Shown here piece by piece: positions 27,059-36,454 of a DNA stretch of 64,000 nt. This stretch comes from Opitutia bacterium. GTDB lineage: Bacteria; Verrucomicrobiota; Verrucomicrobiia; Opitutales; Opitutaceae. Location of the stretch: positions 930,001 through 994,000 of the forward strand of contig JACPIT010000005.1 of assembly GCA_016187945.1 (NCBI GenBank). Reading direction: 5' to 3'. Under the pieces are notes generated by a model that was not told the DNA's origin, made no database searches, and saw only the letters and a list, made by a program, of their open reading frames with translations. Every line of letters begins with the position of its first letter. Position 1 is the stretch's first letter. The translations under genes and the position numbers were made by a program.

Positions 27059-28564
27059 ATGAAAGGCTGGCTCGGGGATCTGCTGCGCACGTTCTGGGCG
27101 TGGTGGTATTGGAACGCGCGCAAGACGCTCTACGTCGCGCGCGGCCGAGTGGGGCGGTGCCCGTGCCACAACAACAGCGACATCGGCGGACCGGATGGCG
27201 TGCGTTGCGACGCGGTGCTGTTCTGGAAGGATCCGCGGCGGTTCGGCCGGCGCGTGTGTCCGCTGCTGACGCGCAACGCGAAGGGCGACTGGATCTGCCG
27301 CGTGTCGCCGGCGGAAGTGCGGCCGTTTTGGGGGCGCGTGGCGATCAGTCACGCCGGCGCATTCGTGGCCCTGGCGGTCGTGGCCGGAGTTTTGGCGTGG
27401 GGCGGGATGCGCGCGGTGGGCTACCACGTGAGCTTGAGGCAGATTTTCTGGCCGCGGGCCTGGAGCGAATTGAAGCAGGTGCGCGCGGATTTGTTTCGCG
27501 AGAAGGCCGAGACTGCTCTCGCCGCGGGACATCCGCGCGAGGCGGTGACGGCGTTGCTCGTGGCGCGACAGGTCAACCCGGGCGACTACACGAGCGGCAT
27601 CATGCTCGCACAACTGCTGCACATGGTGCAGCCGGATTCGGTCGACGGGCTTTACGCGCAACTGCTCTCGCAGCATCCGGCGCATGCGAAGGAGACGGCG
27701 CGCCTCTGGTGTCGCAGCCTGCTGGAGCGCGCGCAAATGGGCGGAGTGGCCGCGCTCGCGCTGGCCCGGCTCGAAGCGGAGCCGGGAGCCGCGCCGGCGT
27801 GGACGCATGCGCTGATCACGGCGGCGCGCTGGACGCGCAACTGGACGATGCTCACGACGGCGATCGACAATCCGAGACTGCCGGCGGAAACGCGCGCGGT
27901 CTGCGCGCTGGAACTGAAATTGCGGCGAACCGATCCGGCCCATGCCCGGACGGTGTTGATCGCGGAGCCGTCGCCGCGGACGCCTTACGCGGCGCTGCAT
28001 CGGGTCGAGCGACTCGTCGAGTTCGGCGATGCGTTCGAGGCGCTCGATTTGCTGCGCGCGGCGCGGCCGCTGTTGTCCGGCCGCGACGTGGCGCGGCTGA
28101 CGCTCGCGGCGGACGCGGTCGGGCGCAATCGCGCACGCCTGGAGCGGGAGAGCGCGCGACTGCTCGCGGCGAGCGGCGCCGATGCCGCGGCGGGGGTGGC
28201 GATCGTCGCGCAGCATTTGATCCACTATCCGGATGACGCGTTGCTCGTGCGCTGTCGCGAGGCGTTCGAGCGGCTGCCGGCGAGCGGCGGACGCGACGAG
28301 GCGGCCGCGGCGTTGTTTTGCGCGGCGGCGCTGGCCGGGCAGATCGACTGGTTGCCGGAAATTCGGAAGCAGTTCAGCGGGCAGGGCGCGGCGAGCCTGG
28401 TGGCGCAGCAGAAGATCGAAGAGCGGCTGCGCGGCAAGGGCTGGTCGCCGCTGTTTCTGTTATCGGTCGTGCGGCCGGTGTCGGCCGATTTGAATTACGC
28501 GGTGCTGGAGCGGATGATCCGTGCGGGAGCGAACGTAGGCGCGCTGCGGTCGCCGGCGAAGTGA
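27059..28564 (+). CDS. Cys-rich membrane protein with TPR-like repeats, unknown function
   Basis: This 501-residue protein has an N-terminal region (1-85) with a Cys pattern that may bind zinc or a cluster: RCPCHNNSDIGGPDGVRCDA, then RRVCPLL and WICRV. A single helix follows (about 103-125, AFVALAVVAGVLAWGG). The rest (about 150-490) is an Ala/Leu-rich helical repeat array of TPR type, with ALAAGHPREAVTALLVARQVNPGDY as the clearest unit. The topology suggests a membrane anchor with a large domain on one side. Start ATG 27059 is preferred because in-frame sequence upstream is the GTAG repeat. I do not recognise a named family; the Cys-rich head fused to TPRs is unusual. Confidence 0.78.
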   Translation: MKGWLGDLLRTFWAWWYWNARKTLYVARGRVGRCPCHNNSDIGGPDGVRCDAVLFWKDPRRFGRRVCPLLTRNAKGDWICRVSPAEVRPFWGRVAISHAGAFVALAVVAGVLAWGGMRAVGYHVSLRQIFWPRAWSELKQVRADLFREKAETALAAGHPREAVTALLVARQVNPGDYTSGIMLAQLLHMVQPDSVDGLYAQLLSQHPAHAKETARLWCRSLLERAQMGGVAALALARLEAEPGAAPAWTHALITAARWTRNWTMLTTAIDNPRLPAETRAVCALELKLRRTDPAHARTVLIAEPSPRTPYAALHRVERLVEFGDAFEALDLLRAARPLLSGRDVARLTLAADAVGRNRARLERESARLLAASGADAAAGVAIVAQHLIHYPDDALLVRCREAFERLPASGGRDEAAAALFCAAALAGQIDWLPEIRKQFSGQGAASLVAQQKIEERLRGKGWSPLFLLSVVRPVSADLNYAVLERMIRAGANVGALRSPAK

Positions 28565-28657
28565 GTTGGACGCGCGTCGCGGAGGCAGCGGCGAACGCGG
28601 GGGCCCGGGATTTTCGCGAGCGGGCGATGCGGTGCGCCGCGCGCGTTTTTTCGGGCG

Positions 28658-28689
28658 AAAAAAAGAGGCACGGTGCGGAGCCGTGCCTC
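28658..28689 (-). terminator. Rho-independent terminator of the Asp/His-rich protein gene
   Basis: GAGGCACGG at 28665-28673 and CCGTGCCTC at 28681-28689 form a perfect stem. On the reverse strand seven T (AAAAAAA at 28658-28664) follow. It lies 32 bases after the stop of the reverse-strand gene. Confidence 0.9.
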
Positions 28690-28720
28690 GGAAGAGGGAA
28701 GTGCGAGAGTCGCTCGCGGT

Positions 28721-30649
28721 TTACCGGGTGGTGAAGGTCTTCGAGCCGAGCAGTTGCGGGGTCGTGGACGAGCTGGGCTGGCGATAGACTTCGACGCGGA
28801 AGGTGTGTTTGCCGCGCGGCACCGGGAAATTCAGGTGATACATGTTGTTGCCCTGAATCGTGTAGGTCGGCGGGTTGGGGGAGCGGCGATCGTAAGGATA
28901 CAGCGTCGGGGTCGCGTTCGAGCCGTTGGCGTAGACTTCGTAGACGGCGATCACGACGGAGGTGTCGCGGTCGCCTTTGCAGTTGGCGTGAATTTCGTCG
29001 TCGTCGGTGCGGCCCCAGCCGTAGTGCTGGCCGTTGTCGCAATCGTAGCTGCCGTTGTGATCGTCGTCGGAATGATCGTTGTCCGAGTGGTCGTCGCAAT
29101 GGTCATCGTCGCCATGATCGTTGTCGCTGTGGTCGTCGTGGCAGGGGCGGTGTTGTTCGCAGCAGATCTTGAATTTGATCGGGAGGACGGAGCCGCCTTG
29201 CTGGCACTTGTTGAGGTTGATCGGCGGCAGCCAGAGCACGGCGCAGGTGGACGGCGGCGGCGGAGTGGTCTCGGTGACGGTGAAGGTCGTGGTGTCGCTC
29301 GCGACGACGCCGGAGCTCGTGCCGGTGGCGACCAGCGTGTAGGTGCCGGGCGCGCCGATCGCGAGGGTGGCGGTGCCGCCGGCGTTCGCGGTGCCGAGGC
29401 CGGAGGGGGCGATCGTGAGCGGCGCGCCGTTCAACGTGGCGGAGACGGCGTCGATCACGAAGCCGCTGTTGACGGTGGCGGTGAAGGCGAACGGCACCGA
29501 GGTGGCGGGCGAACCGGCGGCGCGGGTGATCGTGGTGCCGTTGGCGGGCGTGCTGATCGTGACGGTCGGGACGGGGGTCGCGGCGACGACGTTGAAGGTG
29601 CGGGTGGCGGTGGCGCTGCCGTTTTGGTCGGTGGCGGTGACGACGAGCGTGTAGTTGCCCGCGGCGGTGATGGCGAAGTTGCCCGAGCCGCTGGCGTTGA
29701 GGGTGTTCATGCCCGTCGCGGTGAAGGTGACGGGAGAGCCGTTGAGCGTGGCGGTGAGCGTGGTGATGCCGCCGTAGTAGCTCGTCGCCGAAAACGAATA
29801 CGGCAGACTCAACGTCGTGCCCGTAATCATCGTGTAGGACGGGCCGGTGGGTTGGGCGATGCTGACGACCGGCGGCGGAGCGGAGACGACGACGGTGAAA
29901 TCGGCGCTGTCGGAACTGGTGCCGAGCTCATTCGTGGCGCTGGCGCGAATCGTGTAGGCGCCGGGCGCGGTGACGGTGAAATTGCCTGAGCCGGTGATCG
30001 AGCCGTCGGTGTTCGTCACGGTTGTGAACGTGAGCGACGTTCCGCCGAGTTTCGCGTCGAGCGTGGTGATGGGAGTGACCGCAGGCGCCGCGGCGGTGAA
30101 TTGAAATGGAATCGTCAGCGGGCCGACCGCCGGTTGATAGGTGAAGACGTCGCCGTCGATCGGAGTCGCGAGAGTGATCGTGGGCACATCGCCGGCCGGC
30201 GCCGGGTAAACGGTGGCGTTGAGAAATGCCCAAGGATCGACGGTGCCGGCAGCCCAACCGGGCGTCTCGATGCGGTAGGAATACGCACCGGCCGAAGCGC
30301 CGAGCGGCACGTCCATCGTAACGGTCGTCGTGAGCGTTTGGTCGGGCGCGGTGAACTCGAGCGTGGCAGGGTTGAACGTCACGTAGCTCAGCGCGATCGC
30401 GTCGGGCACGCCCGCAGGTTTGTCGAGGATCGTGGCAATCGGGCTGATCGAGACGGGCGAGCCCACGACGACGTTCGACGGCGCGGTGATCGAGAGCACC
30501 ACGGTGCGGACGAGCGGCTGATCGCCCTCCACTTTAGTGAAGCTCGGCGAGTAGCCCACGGTCGGCGTGCCCGGACGAGCGAACGCCGAAGCGATCAGAA
30601 CAAAAGCGAACGCGAGCAACGACAGAGGACGCGAGAATCCGGTGTTCAT
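28721..30649 (-). CDS. Exported Ig-like repeat protein with Asp/His-rich segment
   Basis: This 642-residue secreted or surface protein has a signal peptide at 1-24 (SAFA-R). Residues about 30-140 form a beta-rich domain. At least three Ig-like repeats follow (about 150-250, 258-355, 360-465); each ends with a strand such as GSGNFTVTAPGAYTIRASATNELG or SGNFAITAAGNYTLVVTATDQNG. A Cys-rich junction (CAVLWLPPINLNKC, KICCEQ) leads to a segment at 503-532 of 7 His and 14 Asp in 29 residues. It is arranged as two 14-residue units starting DDHSDNDH. A final beta domain (about 555-642) follows. The His/Asp run suggests Ca or transition-metal binding, which is inference. It is divergent from the giant repeat protein gene. 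Confidence 0.85.
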   Translation of the reverse strand: MNTGFSRPLSLLAFAFVLIASAFARPGTPTVGYSPSFTKVEGDQPLVRTVVLSITAPSNVVVGSPVSISPIATILDKPAGVPDAIALSYVTFNPATLEFTAPDQTLTTTVTMDVPLGASAGAYSYRIETPGWAAGTVDPWAFLNATVYPAPAGDVPTITLATPIDGDVFTYQPAVGPLTIPFQFTAAAPAVTPITTLDAKLGGTSLTFTTVTNTDGSITGSGNFTVTAPGAYTIRASATNELGTSSDSADFTVVVSAPPPVVSIAQPTGPSYTMITGTTLSLPYSFSATSYYGGITTLTATLNGSPVTFTATGMNTLNASGSGNFAITAAGNYTLVVTATDQNGSATATRTFNVVAATPVPTVTISTPANGTTITRAAGSPATSVPFAFTATVNSGFVIDAVSATLNGAPLTIAPSGLGTANAGGTATLAIGAPGTYTLVATGTSSGVVASDTTTFTVTETTPPPPSTCAVLWLPPINLNKCQQGGSVLPIKFKICCEQHRPCHDDHSDNDHGDDDHCDDHSDNDHSDDDHNGSYDCDNGQHYGWGRTDDDEIHANCKGDRDTSVVIAVYEVYANGSNATPTLYPYDRRSPNPPTYTIQGNNMYHLNFPVPRGKHTFRVEVYRQPSSSTTPQLLGSKTFTTR

Positions 30650-30767
30650 GGGGCAAGAGGTGATGCTCTTTTTTTGCGGGAAATAGGGACGATCGGCAAG
30701 AAAATAGGTGAAAGACCCTAAAAAATACTGGACCTAAGCGGGCCGTTTGGTGAAAGCTGTTGTCGAA

Positions 30768-33700
30768 ATGATCTCCGCACCCCGCGCAGCGCGTTGGCTG
30801 TCGTTCGGCATTTTCTGCCGAGGGGGAATCGCCGCGTCGGTGTTGCTCGCTGCGCCGATCGTTGTGTGCGGACAAACGGCGATCAGTTGGAGCAACGCTT
30901 CTAGCGGCAATTGGACTACCGGAGGCAACTGGACCGGTGGCACCGCACCAGCAAACAGCCTTACCACCAACTACGCTTACTTTAACCGCAGCGGAACGAT
31001 CACCGTCACCGTCGACTCCAGCCGTTCGGTCGCCGGCATCCGTTTCGGCACTTCGGCGGGCGCATTCACGATCACGAAGACCGGAGCGACGCGCACGCTC
31101 ACGCTCGGCAGCTACGGCATTCTTCAGGAAGACGGCACCGACCAGACCATCACCGGCTCGAGCCTGCGCCTCACGCTCGGCGCGGCGTCGACGTTCAACG
31201 TCGCCGGCACCGGCAATCTCACGATCTCGACGACGGGCGGCACGATCGCGACTTCCTCCACCAACACCCTGACGCTCACCGGCAGCAACACCGGTATCGG
31301 CACGATCTCGTCGCAGATCGCCGGCACCGGCGGCACCGTGACAAAGACCGGCACCGGCACCTGGGTGCTCTCCGGCAACAACAGCTACACGGGCGGCACC
31401 ACGCTCGCCGGCGGCACGCTCCAGATCGGACACGCGAACGCTCTCGGCACGTCCGGCACCGTCCGCTTCACCGGCGGCACGCTCCAATACGGCAGCGGCA
31501 TCACCACCGATTTCTCCTCCCGCATTGCCAACAGCACCGGCGCCATCGCCATCGACACGAACGGCAACGACGTCACGTTCGCCAGCGCTCTCGCCTCCAC
31601 CAACACCGGCGGCCTCGCCAAATCCGGCGCCGGCACGCTCACCCTCGGCGCCGCCAACAGCTACACCGGCGGCACCACGCTGAACGCCGGCACGCTCGCC
31701 CTCGGCAACAACAGCGCCCTCGGCACCGGCACGCTCACCGTCAACGGCGGCACGCTCACCGCCAGCGGCGGAGCGCGCACGCTCTCGAATTCCGTCACGC
31801 TCGCCGCCGACCTCACCATCGGCGGTTCGCAGGATCTCACGCTCTCCGGCGGCATCGCCCTCGGCGGCAACCGCACCTTCACCATCGACAACACCGGCAC
31901 CACCACGTTCTCCGGCAGCCTCACCGAGCCGTGGTATTCCGACATCACTAAAGCCGGCAACGGCCGCCTCGTCCTCTCCGGTTCGAACACCTTCAGCGGC
32001 GCCATGATCGTCAACGCCGGCACGCTCGCCGTCACCAATAGCGGCGCCCTCGGCAGCTCCTCGTGGAATAACGTCGTTGCCAACGGCGCCACGCTCGAAC
32101 TCTCCAACAACGTCAGCCTCGCCGAGAATGGCTTCACGATCACCGGCACCGGCGACGGTGGCGCGGGCGCGATCAACAATCTCTCCGGCACCAACACGCT
32201 CACCGGTCAGATCGTCCTCGGCGGCGCCACCACGATCAATTCCGCTGCCGGCAGCCTCACGCTCGATACCGCCAGCCTCGGCAGTAATTCCCTCAACATC
32301 ACCGGCGCCGGCAACACGACGTTCGCCTCCCAAATCGACAGCTCCGGCGGCGCCCTGACCAAATCCGGCAGCGGCACGCTCACGCTCTCCGGCACCAACA
32401 GCTACAACGGCGGCACGACCCTCGCCGGCGGCACCATTGTCGCCAACAACGCCGTCGCGCTCGCCTATTCCGGCAACATCGCCTTCACCGGCGGCACGCT
32501 CCAATACGGCACCGGCATCACCACCGATTGGTCCTCCCGCATCGCCGACAGCACCGGCGCCATCGCGATCGACACCAACGGCAACAACGTCACCTACGCC
32601 TCCTCGCTCGCCTCCACCAACACCGGCGGTCTCACCAAGTCCGGCGCCGGCACGCTCAGCCTCACCGCCGCGAACAACTACACCGGCAACACCACCGTCA
32701 GCGGCGGCACGCTGAATATCCAAAACGCCACCGCGCTCGGCACCGGCAGCGCCACCGTCGACACCGGCGCGACGCTCCAACTCCAAGGCGGCATCACCAC
32801 CACCAACAACCTCACGCTCGCCGGCACGCTCGACAGCGCCAGCGGCGCCAACCGCTTCCTCGGCAACATCACGCTCTCCGGCAGCGCCTCGATCACCTCC
32901 AGCTCCGCCGGCGAACTCTTCACGATCGGCCCCGGCTACACCAACTACCCCTCGCAAGCCGTCGAAGATCCGGGCGCATGGACCGGCACGATCGCGATGG
33001 GCTCGAACACCCTCACCGTCGGCGGCGCCGGCGACATGCTCATCAACTCCATCGTCGGCCAGTCCGGCGACACCGGCAGCTTCATCAAGAACGGCACCGG
33101 CACCGTCACCTTCTACGGCGATCGCAACTACTACACCGGCTCCACCACGGTGAACGACGGCAAGCTCGTCCTCGACACCCTCGACGGCCCCATCGACCAG
33201 ACCATCCTCGGCAACCTCAACATCGGCGACGGCACCGGCGCCGCCGAATCCGCCATCGTCCAATTCTCCAGCGCGAGCAACTCGCACAACAAGATCGCCG
33301 ACACCTCCACCGTCACCATCAACACCGACGGTTTCCTCAATCTCAACGGCCGCCGCGACACGATCGGCGCGCTCATCATGACCGGCGGCCGCGTCGACTC
33401 CGGCAACATCTCCGGCGCCCAAGGCACGCTCTCCCTCGCCGGCGACGTCACCATTAATGCCTCCACCACCGGCTCCACGATCGACGGCTACCAGTTCGGC
33501 CTCAACGACGCTCTCGACTCCACCTCCGTTCGCAACTTCACCGTCGCCGACGGCGCCGCCGCCGACGACCTCACGGTCAACTCCCAAGTCGTGAACGGCG
33601 GCATCGACAAACTCGGCACCGGCACCATGGTGCTCACCGGCAACAACACCTTCGGCGGCACCGCCACCGTCTCCACCGGCGTGCTGAACATCCGCAGCAA

Positions 33701-35252
33701 CACCGCCCTCGGCGCCAACGGCGGCGGTGCGCCCGCCAACGGCACCACCGTCCAGACCGGCGCCGCACTCCAGATGCAAGGCAGCATCGCCGTCGGCCTC
33801 GAGCACCTCACCCTCAACGGCAACGGCATCAGCAACGACGGCGCGCTCCGCAGCCTCTCCGGCACCAACTCCTGGGCCGGCCCCATCAACCTCGGCGACC
33901 ACTCGCTCATCAAGACCGACGCCGGCACGCTCACCCTCACCGGCGCCATCACCGCCACCAACAAAAACCTCACCGTCGGCGGCGCCGGCGACACCTACAT
34001 CACCAACGCCATCGGCACCGGCACCGGCACGCTCACCAAGATCGACAGCGGCACGCTCTTCCTTTCCGGCGACAGCACCTTCCACGGCGCCACCTCCGTC
34101 ACCGCCGGCGTCCTCAACATCAGCAGCGACACCGCCCTCGGCGCCACCGACGGCGGCACCACCGTCTCCAACGGCGCGGCTCTCGAGCTCCAGGGTAACA
34201 TTCACGTCGGCGCCGAAGCTCTCTCCCTCGACGGCAGCGGCGTCTCCAGCGGCGGCGCGCTCCGCAATGTTTCCGGCAATAACCAATACGACGGCGTCGT
34301 CACCGTCACCGGCACGACCGCGCTGATCATGGCCGACGCCGGCTCGCTCAAACTCGGCGGCGGCGTCGCCACCGGCGGCAACGCTCTCACCATCGGCGGC
34401 GCGGCCAACACCGAGATTTCCGGCGCGCTCACCGGCACCTCCGCCGGCTCGATCACCAAAGTCGACGCCAGCACGCTCACCATCTCGAGCACCAACAATT
34501 CCAGCTACCAGGGCAACGTGAACATCAACAGCGGCACGCTCCTCATGGCCGCCAATAACGCCCTCAACAACGCCGCCGTCGACGTCGCCGTGAGCGGCGG
34601 CACGTTCTCGCTCCAGACTTACGCGCAGACCATCGGCTCGCTCACCGGCACCGGCACGGTCGACTTCGGAGCCGGCGACGGCGTCACCACTTTCAGCACG
34701 CTCACGCTCCTCGCCGACTCGACCTTCTCCGGCACCTTCACCGGCACCGGCCAACTCATCGTCGGCGCCGGCGTCACGCTCACCCTCGGCAACGACTTCA
34801 ACGCCACCGGCGTCACCATCGTCCTCGCCGGCGGCACGCTCAACGTGAACGGCTCCGACAGCACCTTCGCCGGCCTCACGCTCACCGGCAACTCGACCAT
34901 CGATTTCGCCAGCGGCCTCGATTCCACGATCCACTTCGGCAACCTCTCGCTCAGCAGCTACACGCTCGCCGTCGCCGGCTGGACCGATGTGAACGACGTC
35001 TTTCACGTCACCAACGATCCGGGCAACTACGGCGCCGCGCCGCTCAACCAAGTCACCTTCGCCCCCTCCGGCTCCTGGGTCGGCAACGACACGATCTGGA
35101 CCGGCGACTACACCGGCTACACTTACGGCGACGAAGTCCGCCCCTGGAAACCCGTCCCTGAGCCTTCGACCTACGGCGCGATGTTCCTCGGCGCCACCAT
35201 CGCCCTCCTCGGCTACCGTCGCTGGCGCCACCAACGCCCCGCGACAAAGTAG
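30768..35252 (+). CDS. Giant autotransporter-associated beta-strand-repeat protein with PEP-CTERM
   Basis: This 1494-residue exported protein is built from passenger-associated-transport/beta-strand repeats. The recurrent unit is GTLTLSGTNSYTGGTTL followed by AGTL or GGTL (many copies, about 60-1400), expected to fold as a long beta-helix or solenoid. The signal peptide is at about 1-37 (IVVCGQTA). The C-terminal sorting signal VPEPSTYGAMFLGATIALLG then RRWRHQR replaces the usual autotransporter barrel, so it is probably anchored via exosortase, not type V secreted. ATG 30768 is used; a GTG 7 codons upstream is possible. The stop codon TAG belongs to a GTAG palindrome. Two in-frame 214-base segments (31467-31680, 32484-32697) are near duplicates. 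Confidence 0.92.
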   Translation: MISAPRAARWLSFGIFCRGGIAASVLLAAPIVVCGQTAISWSNASSGNWTTGGNWTGGTAPANSLTTNYAYFNRSGTITVTVDSSRSVAGIRFGTSAGAFTITKTGATRTLTLGSYGILQEDGTDQTITGSSLRLTLGAASTFNVAGTGNLTISTTGGTIATSSTNTLTLTGSNTGIGTISSQIAGTGGTVTKTGTGTWVLSGNNSYTGGTTLAGGTLQIGHANALGTSGTVRFTGGTLQYGSGITTDFSSRIANSTGAIAIDTNGNDVTFASALASTNTGGLAKSGAGTLTLGAANSYTGGTTLNAGTLALGNNSALGTGTLTVNGGTLTASGGARTLSNSVTLAADLTIGGSQDLTLSGGIALGGNRTFTIDNTGTTTFSGSLTEPWYSDITKAGNGRLVLSGSNTFSGAMIVNAGTLAVTNSGALGSSSWNNVVANGATLELSNNVSLAENGFTITGTGDGGAGAINNLSGTNTLTGQIVLGGATTINSAAGSLTLDTASLGSNSLNITGAGNTTFASQIDSSGGALTKSGSGTLTLSGTNSYNGGTTLAGGTIVANNAVALAYSGNIAFTGGTLQYGTGITTDWSSRIADSTGAIAIDTNGNNVTYASSLASTNTGGLTKSGAGTLSLTAANNYTGNTTVSGGTLNIQNATALGTGSATVDTGATLQLQGGITTTNNLTLAGTLDSASGANRFLGNITLSGSASITSSSAGELFTIGPGYTNYPSQAVEDPGAWTGTIAMGSNTLTVGGAGDMLINSIVGQSGDTGSFIKNGTGTVTFYGDRNYYTGSTTVNDGKLVLDTLDGPIDQTILGNLNIGDGTGAAESAIVQFSSASNSHNKIADTSTVTINTDGFLNLNGRRDTIGALIMTGGRVDSGNISGAQGTLSLAGDVTINASTTGSTIDGYQFGLNDALDSTSVRNFTVADGAAADDLTVNSQVVNGGIDKLGTGTMVLTGNNTFGGTATVSTGVLNIRSNTALGANGGGAPANGTTVQTGAALQMQGSIAVGLEHLTLNGNGISNDGALRSLSGTNSWAGPINLGDHSLIKTDAGTLTLTGAITATNKNLTVGGAGDTYITNAIGTGTGTLTKIDSGTLFLSGDSTFHGATSVTAGVLNISSDTALGATDGGTTVSNGAALELQGNIHVGAEALSLDGSGVSSGGALRNVSGNNQYDGVVTVTGTTALIMADAGSLKLGGGVATGGNALTIGGAANTEISGALTGTSAGSITKVDASTLTISSTNNSSYQGNVNINSGTLLMAANNALNNAAVDVAVSGGTFSLQTYAQTIGSLTGTGTVDFGAGDGVTTFSTLTLLADSTFSGTFTGTGQLIVGAGVTLTLGNDFNATGVTIVLAGGTLNVNGSDSTFAGLTLTGNSTIDFASGLDSTIHFGNLSLSSYTLAVAGWTDVNDVFHVTNDPGNYGAAPLNQVTFAPSGSWVGNDTIWTGDYTGYTYGDEVRPWKPVPEPSTYGAMFLGATIALLGYRRWRHQRPATK
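31467..32697 (+). repeat. In-frame duplicated module within the giant surface protein
   Basis: Bases 31467-31680 and 32484-32697 align nearly end to end at an offset of 1017 bases (339 codons). Both encode FTGGTLQYG, GITTD, SSRIA and ASTNTGGL in the same order. Differences are mostly at third positions or single codons. Confidence 0.8.
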
Positions 35253-35274
35253 CGCGGAGCTTCAGCCCGCGCCG
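35249..35274 (+). repeat. Single-arm GTAG element overlapping a stop codon
   Basis: GTAGCGCGGAGCTTCAGCCC is one arm of the family B palindrome with no partner arm nearby. Its TAG is the stop codon of the giant repeat protein. Confidence 0.75.
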
Positions 35275-35707
35275 AAAAAATCCCCGAGGCAGCGTCCCAC
35301 CGCTCCGCCTCTCCCCGGAACGGCGTATCCTATCGCCGCCCCCTTCGACTGGGCCTAAAAAACGCAGTTGAAACGCGGAGGACGCAGAGAGCACAGAGGA
35401 AAAACCCCGATCATTCCGCCCCGCGGCCCTTCACCCGGCAGGTGAGTCCTTCGGAGGCCGGATTTTCCCCGCATTCTACTGCGCGTCGTCCGCGCCCTCC
35501 GCGTTTCAACTGCGGAATTTAGGCTGAAGGCTCGCGCCGCGCTCCCGCCACCGCCGCCCTCGCCAACTCGAGGGACTCGCCCCCCGAACCGCGCCCCACG
35601 CCGGCCCCCGCACGTTTTCCGTAGCCGCCTGCGTTCGTCGGCTGTCGCCCACGCTCGCGCCGCGCCTCCGTTCGCAACTCCCCGCCCCCCGCGCTGTCCA
35701 ACCCAGC
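35253..35707. other. Intergenic region with inverted repeat, no gene
   Basis: This gap holds the remainder of the single-arm GTAG element and an inverted repeat at 35363-35514 with arms CGCAGTTGAAACGCGGAGG and CCTCCGCGTTTCAACTGCG. The sequence between is C-rich on the + strand. No coding frame is supported. Confidence 0.7.
35363..35514. repeat. Inverted repeat with GAAACGCGGAGG arms
   Basis: The left arm CGCAGTTGAAACGCGGAGG (from 35363) is complementary to CCTCCGCGTTTCAACTGCG (to 35514); the arms continue with CGCAGAGAGCACAGAGG-type sequence. It is akin to the CACAGAGGCAC-containing inner part of the nested repeats at 4518 and 17261. Confidence 0.75.
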
Positions 35708-36454
35708 GTGCCGCACCTCGCGCTCACCACGTTCCCGCACCGCCTCCGCCGCGCATCCGCGCTCGCACTCGCGCTCGCCAGCCTCGCTCCGCTCGCGCGC
35801 GCCGACGACATCCTGCGCGACGCGGTCGGCCGCTGGCTTCACGAGCGCGACAACTGGGCTTTCACCCAACTCGCCCGCGAATACGACGGCGCCACCCTCA
35901 AACGCGAACGCCTCGAACGCTACGACCCCTCGCGCCCCGACCGCGAGCGCTGGCAACTGCTCAAACTCTACGGCCGCGAGCCGACTCCGCAGGAGCGCAA
36001 CGACCTCACCGACCGAAAAAACAAAAAGCGCCGCAAGCACACCGCCGCCGTCGCCGACTACTTCGATTTCGACCACGCCCTCTTCGCGGGCGGCGATCGC
36101 CAAGCCGTCCGCTACGAACTGCCGCTCCGCTCGAGCGCCGACTGGCTCTTCCCGATCGACAAGGTTTCGCTCGTCCTGACGATCGACAAAGCCACGCGCG
36201 CCATCACTCGCGTGCAGGCGAAAATCGACGAGCCCTTCCGCGTCGCGCTCGGCGTCGCCCGCGTGCTCGACGTCCAGCTCGACGTCGCCACCGAGCTCCC
36301 ACCGGCCGCCGCACCCACCGCCGACCCCGCCGCCGCAAAGCCGAGCGGCACCGCCCGACTGGTCGTCACGCGATTCGGCGACCGCGTCGAATACGAGTGG
36401 ACCGACTTCCAGCGCGTCACCCCGCACCCCGACCGCAAAATTCCATCGAGATAG
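35708..36454 (+). CDS. Exported protein of unknown function (paralogue B)
   Basis: This 248-residue product starts with GTG and has a signal peptide at about 1-32 (LAPLARA-D). It shares a full-length pattern with the protein at 21898-22686: NWAFTQLAREYDG, RYDPSRPDRERWQLL, a polar Lys-rich run KNKKRRKH, strand QAVRYELPLRS and the ending DFQRVTPHPDRK. No named domain is recognised. It lies alone between repeats and the flavoenzyme gene. Codon use is extremely C-rich at third positions, as in the giant gene upstream. No ATG lies near the signal peptide, so GTG 35708 is the natural start. Confidence 0.75.
   Translation: MPHLALTTFPHRLRRASALALALASLAPLARADDILRDAVGRWLHERDNWAFTQLAREYDGATLKRERLERYDPSRPDRERWQLLKLYGREPTPQERNDLTDRKNKKRRKHTAAVADYFDFDHALFAGGDRQAVRYELPLRSSADWLFPIDKVSLVLTIDKATRAITRVQAKIDEPFRVALGVARVLDVQLDVATELPPAAAPTADPAAAKPSGTARLVVTRFGDRVEYEWTDFQRVTPHPDRKIPSR

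Noticed and set aside
31000-35100. Regular short repeats that could suggest a CRISPR array
   Set aside because: They are in-frame codon-level repeats of a coding sequence with no constant direct repeat and unique spacers, and no cas gene is nearby.
30534-35234. A very long open frame on the reverse strand opposite the giant beta-strand-repeat gene
   Set aside because: It is the antisense of a repetitive high-GC coding sequence. The translation is Val/Ala/Gly/Glu/Arg low-complexity without a recognisable domain, while the forward frame has signal peptide, repeats and PEP-CTERM.
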